NCBI RefSeq assembly: GCF_021215455.1
Contig: NZ_JAJPWV010000003.1
Span: forward strand, 744,001 to 808,000
Origin: Mucilaginibacter roseus
GTDB taxonomy: Bacteria; Bacteroidota; Bacteroidia; Sphingobacteriales; Sphingobacteriaceae
DNA: 64,000 nt
Direction of reading: 5' to 3'
Positions within the stretch are counted from its first letter, which is position 1, and each line of letters opens with the position of its first letter. Positions 8,507-16,472 of this stretch are shown one piece after another. Both the position numbers and the translations under genes were made by a program. The notes under the pieces were generated by a model. That model worked only from the letters and a program-made list of their open reading frames with translations, did no database searches and had not been told where the DNA came from.

Positions 8507-9811
8507 TTAAACCGCTTGTTCGGCCTCATGGGCAGAAAGCCAGGTGTCAATAAACGGGCTTTTGGTTTCGAGTTGGGTTACCTGGCGGGTGATAAAATTC
8601 TTGTTCTCGCGCGGATCATTACCTACACCGGCCACAAAGGCCCAGTTGCCCCAGTTACTGGCCGGCGAGTAGTCGATCAGTTTTTCCTCAAAATAAAGTG
8701 CTCCGCGGGTCCAGTCAACCTTCAGATCACGTACCAGGTATCCGGCAACTATCTGGCGGGCGTAGTTGTTGATGTAACCAGTGGCATTTAACTGATGCAT
8801 GGCGGCGTCAACATAAGGCACGCCGGTAGTGCCGTTTGCCCATTGCGCAAATAAAGCATCCTGCTCAGCTGTGGTTTCGGGCGCGCCGGCCTTAAATCCT
8901 GCCGCATCAAAAAATTTCTTTCCGTGCTTTTTAAACATAAAGCGGAAGTAATCACGCCAAAGCAGTTCTAATATCAGTGGATTACTATTGCTTTGCCCTT
9001 CGTGGCGGGCCACTTCAAAATAAACCCTACGTGGGGACAGGCAACCCAATGACAGCCATGGCGATAGCTTTGAGGTATTATCGGCGGCAGCCTGCGGGTT
9101 ACGCGCGGCTTTTGCTTTGACAGGAGTATTGGTATTAAAATATTCGTCGAGGGCGGCAATGCCCGCACACTCTCCGCCGGCGAAAGTTATGACTGCACGC
9201 GGATCGTCAACCGGCTCTTCCAGCCCCAGATCTGTAAGTGTAGGCAATTCGCCCGCATCAGTTATATCAGGGGTGATGATCTTTTCAGGTGTATCCGTCT
9301 CCGGCCTCACGCTACTATCGCGTTCAACCTTCTTTTTAAATACCGAAAAGCTATCCGGAATATCCTTGATTGGGAATGGAAGATCTTCTTTATGATACAG
9401 GGTGTGCCCGATGAAATGCTTAAGGTTCAGCTTTTGCTTCCATAGGGCTGCTTCCACCTCTTCAGATATACCGGTTTCCAAAAAAGCTACTTCGCGGTGA
9501 TGGTAAACTTCGTTAACCTCGTATTCGGCGGCTAATTGCGGGATAATCTCAGCCGGGTTGCCGGTACGGATCAATAATTCGCTTCCAAGCTTACGCAGGT
9601 TGTCGCGCAGGTTAGCTACAGATTGCAGCAGAAACCGGGCACGGAAGCTTCCTGTTTTTAACCGGCCATGCTCATCAGCCGTGAAATAAACAGGATCGAA
9701 GCAATAAACGGGCAATACTTTATCGGCTTTGCGTGTAGCTTCTAACAAAATCTCGTTATCGTGCACACGCAAATCATTTCTAAACCAAACCAGTATAATC
9801 CGTTCACTCAT
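8507..9811 (-). CDS. DASH-family cryptochrome/deoxyribodipyrimidine photolyase
   Basis: This 434-residue flavoprotein has the N-terminal alpha/beta photolyase domain (LVWFRNDLRVHDNE at 7-20). A linker of the DASH type follows (DLPFPIKDIPDSFSVFKKKVE from about 143). The FAD-binding helical domain contains SPWLSLGCLSPRRVY (250-264), ELLWRDYFRFM (282-292), NATGYINNYARQIV (342-355) and SNWGNWAFVAGVGNDPR (386-401). DASH members repair cyclobutane dimers, often in single-stranded DNA, using FAD and an MTHF antenna. It lies between a DinB gene and the iron-sulfur photolyase, all on the minus strand. The family assignment is firm; the substrate is inferred. Confidence 0.93.
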   Translation of the reverse strand: MSERIILVWFRNDLRVHDNEILLEATRKADKVLPVYCFDPVYFTADEHGRLKTGSFRARFLLQSVANLRDNLRKLGSELLIRTGNPAEIIPQLAAEYEVNEVYHHREVAFLETGISEEVEAALWKQKLNLKHFIGHTLYHKEDLPFPIKDIPDSFSVFKKKVERDSSVRPETDTPEKIITPDITDAGELPTLTDLGLEEPVDDPRAVITFAGGECAGIAALDEYFNTNTPVKAKAARNPQAAADNTSKLSPWLSLGCLSPRRVYFEVARHEGQSNSNPLILELLWRDYFRFMFKKHGKKFFDAAGFKAGAPETTAEQDALFAQWANGTTGVPYVDAAMHQLNATGYINNYARQIVAGYLVRDLKVDWTRGALYFEEKLIDYSPASNWGNWAFVAGVGNDPRENKNFITRQVTQLETKSPFIDTWLSAHEAEQAV

Positions 9812-9906
9812 AGTTATCAGAATAATAACCTACCTCAGTATCACAAAAATGCAAAATATTTACCTATGTTTTTATTGCATGGGCAATATTTGACACCCCA
9901 TCAACA

Positions 9907-10377
9907 TTAAAGTTGCCTGCCAAATAAGGCGCGGCGCTGTGCTAAAACATAACCATGATGCAACCCGTCATGAAAAGGCAGAAAGCTGATCGCGTCGCCT
10001 ATGTTATTTATTTCGACACCGTAGCGCGTCGTCCACGGCGTGTAATTGCTGAACAAACCTTCGGTATAATCCTGCTCTAATTGCTCCAATGTGGTGGTGA
10101 GCAAGCCGCTGATTTCCTTTATTTCGGCCTCGCTGATAAATTTTTCCGGGCGGCTGCCGGGCTTATAAAGCTCATACAAATCCTGACTGATGCGCATGGG
10201 CAGGCCGGCACGCAAATAGCAAACCCCTTGTTGCGCGGCAACTATGTGGCCCAGGTTCCAGGCAATGTTGTTATTAAAACCGGCAGGAACTTCGTTCAGC
10301 AGGTGTATGTCGAGCGACTCTATCAATTGCAGCAACTGCAAACGGGGTTTTTGCAATATTTCTATCGCTTTTATCAT
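9907..10377 (-). CDS. DinB/YfiT-family putative metal-dependent protein
   Basis: This 156-residue protein has the four-helix DinB/YfiT fold. Conserved histidines usually bind a divalent metal: WNLGHIVAAQ near 40-49 and PFHDGLHHGYVLAQRR near the C-terminus. Characterised relatives are thiol transferases or maleylpyruvate isomerase-like enzymes; the name DinB here does not mean DNA polymerase IV. The gene is upstream of the two photolyase genes on the same strand, 95 bases before the DASH gene, so a link to stress responses is possible but is inference from position only. Confidence 0.85.
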   Translation of the reverse strand: MIKAIEILQKPRLQLLQLIESLDIHLLNEVPAGFNNNIAWNLGHIVAAQQGVCYLRAGLPMRISQDLYELYKPGSRPEKFISEAEIKEISGLLTTTLEQLEQDYTEGLFSNYTPWTTRYGVEINNIGDAISFLPFHDGLHHGYVLAQRRALFGRQL

Positions 10378-10490
10378 AGTTAAATTGTTGGTGGTTAAAA
10401 CTCCTAATTTATTGTTTATCCCGAACAGGAATCTCTTTATCCTGTCATAAAATAAACTTAACCGTATTAAGTTTACCTTTACAAAACTTA

Positions 10491-12203
10491 ATGTTATCTA
10501 TAAAAAATACATATTCTAAAAATAGCGGCAGGTATATCGGCTCTTTCCTGGCTGTATGGACGCTGTTTAACATTATACAAGCCTGCACGCTTGAGCTGCA
10601 TAGCGATGAGGCTTATTACTGGCTGTACTCCCGGTTTTTAGATTGGGGTTATTTTGACCATCCGCCAATGGTGGCGCTGTTTATCCGCGCGGGCGATGTG
10701 CTGATGCATAATGAGCTTGGCCTGCGGCTTATTAATATATTTTCGAGCACGGCATCACTTTTCCTGTTATGGAAAACGGCCGAGCGCTGCGGCGCTTCAG
10801 CCAGGTGGTTTATACTGGTAGCCAGCGGTATGTTTACCCTCCATATTTACGGATTCATCACCACGCCCGATGGGCCGCTGTTGTTTTTCACCGCCTTATT
10901 CTTCTACGTTTATCAACGTTATCTGCAAAAAGATGCCTGGCTGCAAGCCGTATTACTGGGTGTAATTTTAGCAGGGTTGTTGTACAGCAAGTATCATGGC
11001 ATATTATTGGTTGGTTTTACCATACTGGCCGATATTAAAATATTAAAGCGCGGCACCTTCTGGCTAATAGCCGCGGTGGCGCTGGCCTTGTACACCCCGC
11101 ACATTTTATGGCAGATCAACCATAACTATCCCTCAGTTGCGTATCACCTGGCCGACCGTTCGGAGAAAACTTATCGGTTTGATTACACTTTTTTCTACAT
11201 GCTGTCGCAAGTGTTAATGGCAGGTGTGTTAACCGGCTGGCTGTTGTTTTACAAAGGTTTCGCCCTGCGCGCTTCGGATAGCTTCACACGCTTATTAAAG
11301 GTAAATTTTATAGGGACTATCCTCTTTTTTCTATTTACTTCACTGCGTGGCGAGGTACAGCCACAATGGACCATCATCGCTTTCGCTGCCTTACTGATCT
11401 GGCTGAGCGCGCAGCTAACCAATACAACTCCACCGAAATGGCTGCAGCAACTGGCCGTAGCTAATATCGTGATCATCGTTTTAATCCGGATGCTGGTAAT
11501 TGCGCATCCCGCTCCGGTAAAGCAGGTGCAGGCTATCAAAAAATTCTTTGGGTACAGGGATTGGGCGCACGTCATTAAACAAAAAGCCGGTAATAGCTGG
11601 TTGGTAATGAATGATGGCTTTCAGCTGCCCGCCAAATATTGTTACTACAACAATACGCTTAAGTGCTTTTCGTACGATTCGCGCTACTACCGCCTGACGC
11701 AATTTGAAATATGGCCACTGGAAGACAGCGTGCAGAACAAGCGTGTGTTTTACGTAGCCCGCGAATCTGACGTTGCCACTACCGATACCCTTGTAACCGC
11801 CACCGGAAAATGGTACACCGGCTTGATTGATAGTGTGCGTACCTATCAGCGTGTAAGCATTACTACAAACCAGAAAAAGCTGACGCTGAAACCGGGCCAG
11901 GCGCATACATTTAATCTCACTATAAGCAATCCTTATCAGTACCCCATCAATTTCAGCAACCATAACGTTAAACACACGGTAACTTTAGAAGCCGTTTTTT
12001 TTGACGGCAAACAGGATGCGGGCGTTCAGGCTGCTGATAGTAGCTTTAATAAATTGCAAATTGAACCTGGGCGTAATGCGCGTTATGCCTTTACAGTAAA
12101 AGCTCCGTCAACAAAAGGTAAATATGATATGCTTTTCTCCTTACGCACAACACCTTTTGACGGTAACCGCAACAGCGGCTTTATAACTATCGTTGTGGAA
12201 TAG
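10491..12203 (+). CDS. ArnT/PMT-like membrane glycosyltransferase (GT-C fold)
   Basis: This 570-residue polytopic membrane protein carries the GT39/GT83 signature in its first periplasmic loop: the acidic pair D39-E40 in LHSDEAYYWLYSR, followed by WGYFDHPP. About ten hydrophobic segments fill residues 15-350. A soluble C-terminal region of about 200 residues, rich in beta strands, lies in the periplasm. Relatives transfer sugars from polyprenyl phosphate to lipid A or proteins. It heads a probable operon with two outer-membrane proteins (the next start is 11 bases away). TACCTTTA, one mismatch from the -7 consensus, lies just upstream. The substrate cannot be predicted. Confidence 0.87.
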   Translation: MLSIKNTYSKNSGRYIGSFLAVWTLFNIIQACTLELHSDEAYYWLYSRFLDWGYFDHPPMVALFIRAGDVLMHNELGLRLINIFSSTASLFLLWKTAERCGASARWFILVASGMFTLHIYGFITTPDGPLLFFTALFFYVYQRYLQKDAWLQAVLLGVILAGLLYSKYHGILLVGFTILADIKILKRGTFWLIAAVALALYTPHILWQINHNYPSVAYHLADRSEKTYRFDYTFFYMLSQVLMAGVLTGWLLFYKGFALRASDSFTRLLKVNFIGTILFFLFTSLRGEVQPQWTIIAFAALLIWLSAQLTNTTPPKWLQQLAVANIVIIVLIRMLVIAHPAPVKQVQAIKKFFGYRDWAHVIKQKAGNSWLVMNDGFQLPAKYCYYNNTLKCFSYDSRYYRLTQFEIWPLEDSVQNKRVFYVARESDVATTDTLVTATGKWYTGLIDSVRTYQRVSITTNQKKLTLKPGQAHTFNLTISNPYQYPINFSNHNVKHTVTLEAVFFDGKQDAGVQAADSSFNKLQIEPGRNARYAFTVKAPSTKGKYDMLFSLRTTPFDGNRNSGFITIVVE

Positions 12204-12214
12204 TACATTTGGGC

Positions 12215-13237
12215 ATGTTAAAAAAGCTTTACCTGTTTTTATTATTTGTTGCGATAAACACCGCCGCCTGGGCGCAACAGAATCTGGATATACATTTTAA
12301 TGCGCTTGGGTTTTTAGACAACCGCGAATACAAGGCATTTATACCACGCTCGCGCACTTATTCGGGCACGCGCTTAGCGCTCGATCTGGGTTGGAACATA
12401 GATAGCGTTAACCGTTTTGTTGTGGGCATGAATGGCATACATGAATTTGGTGCCAAGCCTTACTTTTTAAAAGTTAACCCGGTTGCTTACTACGAGTATC
12501 ATGGCGAAAACTGGCGGTTTAACGCGGGTATGTTTCCGCGCGAAGGGTTGCTGTCTGATTACCCACGCTCGATACTGAATGATACCCTGCGTTACTACCG
12601 CCCTAACGTGGAAGGTTTGCTAACGCGATATACCGACGAACATTTTACTGAAACGGTATGGCTGGATTGGGTGAGCCGCCAAACCGCTACGGACCGGGAG
12701 CAATTTTTGTTTGGTTTTTCCGGAAAATTTAAGCCATCGCTGAGCGGCATGTTCTACCTGTCGCACTACTTTATGATGCTGCATGATGCCGGTGCCGAAA
12801 TAGCCGACCCGAACCATCCATTGGGTGATAACGGCGCAGCACAGATCAAGCTGGGTATGAACCTGACAAAACTAACCGGCCTCGACTCACTAAGTATTGA
12901 AGCCGGTGGCATGATGTCGCTTGAGCGCATGAACCGCGATATTGGTTTCCAAAACCACGCCGGCTTTGTGGCGGCAGCTTATTTCAGCTACAAGCGCATA
13001 GCGCTGTTTGATGAGTTTTATGCGGGCCAGGGGCAGCATGTTATTTATGGCGACTCGTACTACCTTAAAAAGCTGTATAACCGTCTGGATGTGATCTATA
13101 CACCATTCCTCTTTAAAAACATTAAAGGCCAGTTTGTGTTCAGTTTTCACCAGTCGCCCGCGCACCTGAACGATAACCAGCAGGCATTCCGCATTGTGGT
13201 TGACTTGGGTCGAAAAAAACTGGTTAACTTTAATTAA
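12215..13237 (+). CDS. Secreted outer-membrane beta-barrel-like protein, unknown function
   Basis: I do not recognise this family by name. The 340-residue protein has a clear signal peptide (LKKLYLFLLFVAINTAAWA, cleavage before QQ). The remainder is rich in alternating aromatic and polar residues typical of outer-membrane barrels, ending near VFSFHQSPAHLNDNQQAFRIVVDLGRK. The ATG at 12215 is preferred over an in-frame TTG at 12209 because it starts the signal peptide directly. It follows the glycosyltransferase gene by 11 bases and precedes a DUF2490 gene by 21, so the three probably serve one envelope function. Confidence 0.75.
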   Translation: MLKKLYLFLLFVAINTAAWAQQNLDIHFNALGFLDNREYKAFIPRSRTYSGTRLALDLGWNIDSVNRFVVGMNGIHEFGAKPYFLKVNPVAYYEYHGENWRFNAGMFPREGLLSDYPRSILNDTLRYYRPNVEGLLTRYTDEHFTETVWLDWVSRQTATDREQFLFGFSGKFKPSLSGMFYLSHYFMMLHDAGAEIADPNHPLGDNGAAQIKLGMNLTKLTGLDSLSIEAGGMMSLERMNRDIGFQNHAGFVAAAYFSYKRIALFDEFYAGQGQHVIYGDSYYLKKLYNRLDVIYTPFLFKNIKGQFVFSFHQSPAHLNDNQQAFRIVVDLGRKKLVNFN

Positions 13238-13258
13238 TAACACACAACCACCTGCGTT

Positions 13259-13975
13259 ATGAAAAATAAATACCTTATCCTGTTGACCGTGCTGTGCCTG
13301 AGCGGCAGTAAATTGTACGCGCAGACCTCGCAGTTCAGCGTTTGGGGGGCATGGTTTCATACGCAAAAACTATCTGAACATTGGGGTTACGCGTTCGATG
13401 GCCAATTCCGTTCGGCTGATAAGGTTGACTATTTACGTAATATTTTACTTCGGCCATCAGTAGCTTATCATTTTAACAAGAACCAATCTGTAAACCTGGG
13501 TTATGCATATGTAACTACCAACGGGCGCACCCCGGACGGTGAAAAAACATTCAGGCCCGAAAGCCGAATATTTGAGCAATTCACCCAGGTGCATAAAACA
13601 GGGGTCAGCATACAGCTATCGCACCGCTTTCGTTTGGAGCAGCGCTACCTGGGCGATTCGGCTGATGACCGTGACGACAACTATTTTGCACAGCGTTTCC
13701 GTTACTTTATCCGCGCGGTTATCCCAACCCGGCGCGACACCAATTTCAGCAAGGGAACGTTCATCGCCCTGCAAAATGAAGTGTTTTTAAACGTGCAGAA
13801 TAAGAATAAGGTAAACACCCACTTTTTTGATCAGAACCGCGCTTACGTAGCCTTCGGCTATCGTTTCAGCAAGAAATTTGATTTAGAGTTGGGCTACCTT
13901 AATCAATATACCAAGGCTATAAGCAGCGGTACATTAAATAATGTAGTGCAAATGGCGTTTTATACGAGATTATAA
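13259..13975 (+). CDS. DUF2490 outer-membrane protein
   Basis: This 238-residue protein has a signal peptide ending at LYAQ and a beta-barrel body with DUF2490 features: FSVWGAWFHTQKLSEHWGYA near the N-terminus, NILLRPSVAYHFNKNQSVNLGY, SHRFRLEQRYL, and a final strand ending in an aromatic-rich stretch (VVQMAFYTRL). Function is unknown; family members are predicted to sit in the outer membrane. It is the last gene of the operon that begins at 10491. Its stop codon overlaps by 6 bases the stop codon region of the convergent KAP NTPase gene, with no terminator between them. Confidence 0.85.
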   Translation: MKNKYLILLTVLCLSGSKLYAQTSQFSVWGAWFHTQKLSEHWGYAFDGQFRSADKVDYLRNILLRPSVAYHFNKNQSVNLGYAYVTTNGRTPDGEKTFRPESRIFEQFTQVHKTGVSIQLSHRFRLEQRYLGDSADDRDDNYFAQRFRYFIRAVIPTRRDTNFSKGTFIALQNEVFLNVQNKNKVNTHFFDQNRAYVAFGYRFSKKFDLELGYLNQYTKAISSGTLNNVVQMAFYTRL

Positions 13976-15442
13976 AAGATATCTTACTAGATTAAATAAA
14001 TTATATATATAATATCTTGACTCTTTCTGAATATCAACTAATGCTTCTTCATATTGCATAAGAAACTGAGAAAACGCTGTGGTAATAGAACTATCCGTAA
14101 AGTAGACGTTGTATCTTGACAGATTTTGACCATATATTGGCCCAAAAGTTTTAGGCTGACTATGTGAAAAAAACAAAATAAATTTTACGAATGGGGAGCG
14201 TGACGAAGATAATAGTGAACGAATTTCTATAGTTCTAATATCGTTTACAGATATTAAACTTCTTATATCTTTAATAACCTCTTCAGCATTTTGATCTTTA
14301 TTGTCTCTAAGATATAATTCAATATATGTATTTATTTTTCTGTCATATTTTTCGATATCTAAAAACTCTTCTGGACGAAAATCATAAAGTATTAAGAAAA
14401 ACAAACAGTAGATTGTCTCAAAAACATCACCATCGCCATTGTTTATTATATTGGGTATAAGATTGGCAATATTGGAAGGCAGATTAGATCTTTTATATCC
14501 TAACAGTATTGTGTATTTATTAAATATTTTTTTTAAATGCCGGGGATTGGTGAAACCGATTGTTACAAAGAATTCTTCAATCAGCTCAACATTATCAATT
14601 TCTTCATCGTTTGAAAGTCGTGTTTTAGATTTGAAATAGGGCAGTAAAAGTTTGCGTAAGGAATATACATTCGGCATGTTAAAACCAATATCAAATACTT
14701 TTTCTAAGTATTCCTCTGATTTCACAACGTCGTTATATTTTGTTTTTACAGCTTTAGCCACCGCATCTTTATCGATTCCGCAAAAGAATATTACTTTGTC
14801 ACCATAAGTAAAAAATAATTTCAAGGCTGTAATCAAGTTAAGTACGTGTTCGGGTTCGCACCTATCCAGGTCATCAATAAAAACCAACAGTTTTTGTGCT
14901 CCAGAAGTCTTTAATATCTCTTTTTCAACAGCCCAAAAAGATTTTTTGAACTCCTTGTTAGATTTATAAAACGAGGGTGTGTCAGATTTATCAAGCTGCT
15001 CAACAAAGTCTTTGCCTGAAAACTCTAAATCAATTCCTAATCCTGTTAATAAAGATGATTTTAAAGTGATGCCGCTTGCGAATCCTTTTAATGTTGAAAA
15101 TGCACCCTTCATGAAATTTTTTATAATCTCACTGTTACCTTCTATATGTTCTGTTAGTGCATCGCACAAGGAAAGCGCAAGATTTTGATCCTTTTCATGC
15201 TCCCACGCTTCAAAAAATATAGGCTTATAAATTCCTTTATCAATAATATTCTCAATATGGCGCATTAAAGATGTTTTACCGCTACCCCAATCACCATACA
15301 AAACCAACATTTTATTTTGGTCGAGCGATTCAGTATTTTGCTCAAGAAAATTTTTTATAGCGGTAGCCTTAATCGAAAAATCAAAGCTGTCGTTAATTTC
15401 ATAATCATTTAAGGGCCGGTTGTGAAGAAGTTTAGGACTCAT
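13970..15442 (-). CDS. KAP-family P-loop NTPase
   Basis: This 490-residue ATPase shows the KAP layout: Walker A GDWGSGKTS at 50-58, a KAP-typical FFEAWEHEKD near 76-85, and Walker B LLVFIDDLDRCEP at 185-197. A sensor-like stretch, VIFFCGIDKDAVAKAV, follows. A helical C-terminal region of about 250 residues shows no further known domain. Classic KAP proteins have transmembrane helices inserted after Walker A; here residues 110-140 are only weakly hydrophobic, so it may be soluble. KAP NTPases occur in phage exclusion and signalling loci. The gene is clearly more AT-rich than its neighbours, stands alone, and may have been acquired. Its substrate is unknown. Confidence 0.88.
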   Translation of the reverse strand: MSPKLLHNRPLNDYEINDSFDFSIKATAIKNFLEQNTESLDQNKMLVLYGDWGSGKTSLMRHIENIIDKGIYKPIFFEAWEHEKDQNLALSLCDALTEHIEGNSEIIKNFMKGAFSTLKGFASGITLKSSLLTGLGIDLEFSGKDFVEQLDKSDTPSFYKSNKEFKKSFWAVEKEILKTSGAQKLLVFIDDLDRCEPEHVLNLITALKLFFTYGDKVIFFCGIDKDAVAKAVKTKYNDVVKSEEYLEKVFDIGFNMPNVYSLRKLLLPYFKSKTRLSNDEEIDNVELIEEFFVTIGFTNPRHLKKIFNKYTILLGYKRSNLPSNIANLIPNIINNGDGDVFETIYCLFFLILYDFRPEEFLDIEKYDRKINTYIELYLRDNKDQNAEEVIKDIRSLISVNDIRTIEIRSLLSSSRSPFVKFILFFSHSQPKTFGPIYGQNLSRYNVYFTDSSITTAFSQFLMQYEEALVDIQKESRYYIYNLFNLVRYLL

Positions 15443-15472
15443 TTTAGGTTATAGTTAGAAACTCTAAAATAC

Positions 15473-15506
15473 AAAAAAAGCGATGAGCTAGCTCATCGCT
15501 TTTTTA
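15473..15506. terminator. Palindromic terminator
   Basis: AGCGATGAGCT at 15479-15489 is followed directly by its exact reverse complement at 15490-15500, flanked by A and T runs. It terminates the GIN-domain gene on the minus strand; it lies upstream of the KAP gene and insulates it. Confidence 0.88.
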
Positions 15507-15525
15507 TTAACAGGGGAAAGTGATC

Positions 15526-16263
15526 TTAAAATTTGTGAATATCGCCGCTTCCCGCGCTTGACGAGGATACATTGGTAGCGCCGCCGGTATAAAATATATC
15601 GCCGCTGCCTACAACTGATGCATCAACCTTTTGGCTGGCGTTCACGCGCGCGTCGCCGCTGCCTGACACCTTAACCATGCTGATCTGGGTAACCAAGTCA
15701 GATCCTGTGAAGTCACCGCTTCCTACTACCTTAACGGCAGATGTTTTGGCTGTTCCGCTTACCTTAATATCCCCTGAGCCTGATATGCTGCTCTCCAGTT
15801 CATTTACTGTAACGCGCCCTATGATATCCCCCGATCCGCTTAAACGTAAAGCCAGCTTATCTCCCTTTATCCCGTTTTTAAAGAAAATATCGCCCGAGCC
15901 TGACATCGTGATACTATTAAGGCTTTTGGCGGTTATATATATGGCGATCTTTTTATTGCTAAAGCTCCAGTTCCAGTTATCATTCTTGTTGTAGATTTTT
16001 AAGGTACCGCCGTCAACTTCGGTAACGATCTTACCTATCACGTCTGACGGCGCCTCAACCTTAACGGATTCGGTAGATCCCTGTGTGATGTATACATCCC
16101 ATGAGCCGGATGCCGACACCGCGTTAAAGCCCGAAAGGTGGCGATCCTCAGTAGTTTGCGCCGAACGGACAACGGCTTTATTGTTGAAGTTTGATGCAAG
16201 GGTAACCGCATTGCTGCCTGCAACAAGCAGGGCGGCCAGCATAATTTTATTGATAGCTTTCAT
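15526..16263 (-). CDS. GIN-domain (DUF2807) secreted protein
   Basis: This 245-residue exported protein has a signal peptide ending near TLAS. The GIN domain (head of auto-transporter adhesin, DUF2807) begins with DRHLSGFNAVSASGSWDVYI and predicts a right-handed beta helix. SGSGD or close variants recur about every 18-22 residues through the C-terminal half (MSGSGDIFF, LSGSGDIIG, ISGSGDIKV, VGSGDFTG, VSGSGDARV, VGSGDIFY, AGSGDIHKF), marking turns of the helix. GIN proteins are abundant in Bacteroidota and have no settled function. It is monocistronic, with a terminator directly downstream. Confidence 0.92.
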   Translation of the reverse strand: MKAINKIMLAALLVAGSNAVTLASNFNNKAVVRSAQTTEDRHLSGFNAVSASGSWDVYITQGSTESVKVEAPSDVIGKIVTEVDGGTLKIYNKNDNWNWSFSNKKIAIYITAKSLNSITMSGSGDIFFKNGIKGDKLALRLSGSGDIIGRVTVNELESSISGSGDIKVSGTAKTSAVKVVGSGDFTGSDLVTQISMVKVSGSGDARVNASQKVDASVVGSGDIFYTGGATNVSSSSAGSGDIHKF

Positions 16264-16472
16264 GATGTTAATAGTGTATTGGTTAATTGTGTTTAAGCTT
16301 TGTTGATTATTAGACGCAGGTACCCGTAGATAAGTTGCACTTTAAACTTAAAAATATTTCACAAAAGCTCATTAAGTGGTTTAAATGGCTAAAAACGCAA
16401 ACAAAATCAGCACTTTAATTGATTTAATGTACGCAGAGGCATAAATTTTTAATTTGATCCGTTAGGAAAAGT

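Noticed and set aside
9907..10377. DinB as DNA polymerase IV in the photolyase cluster
   Set aside because: The sequence is the DinB/YfiT four-helix family, not the Y-family polymerase; the shared name is historical.
13970..15442. Part of a prophage or defence island
   Set aside because: No integrase, phage or partner defence gene is adjacent; only the isolated gene with different base composition is seen.
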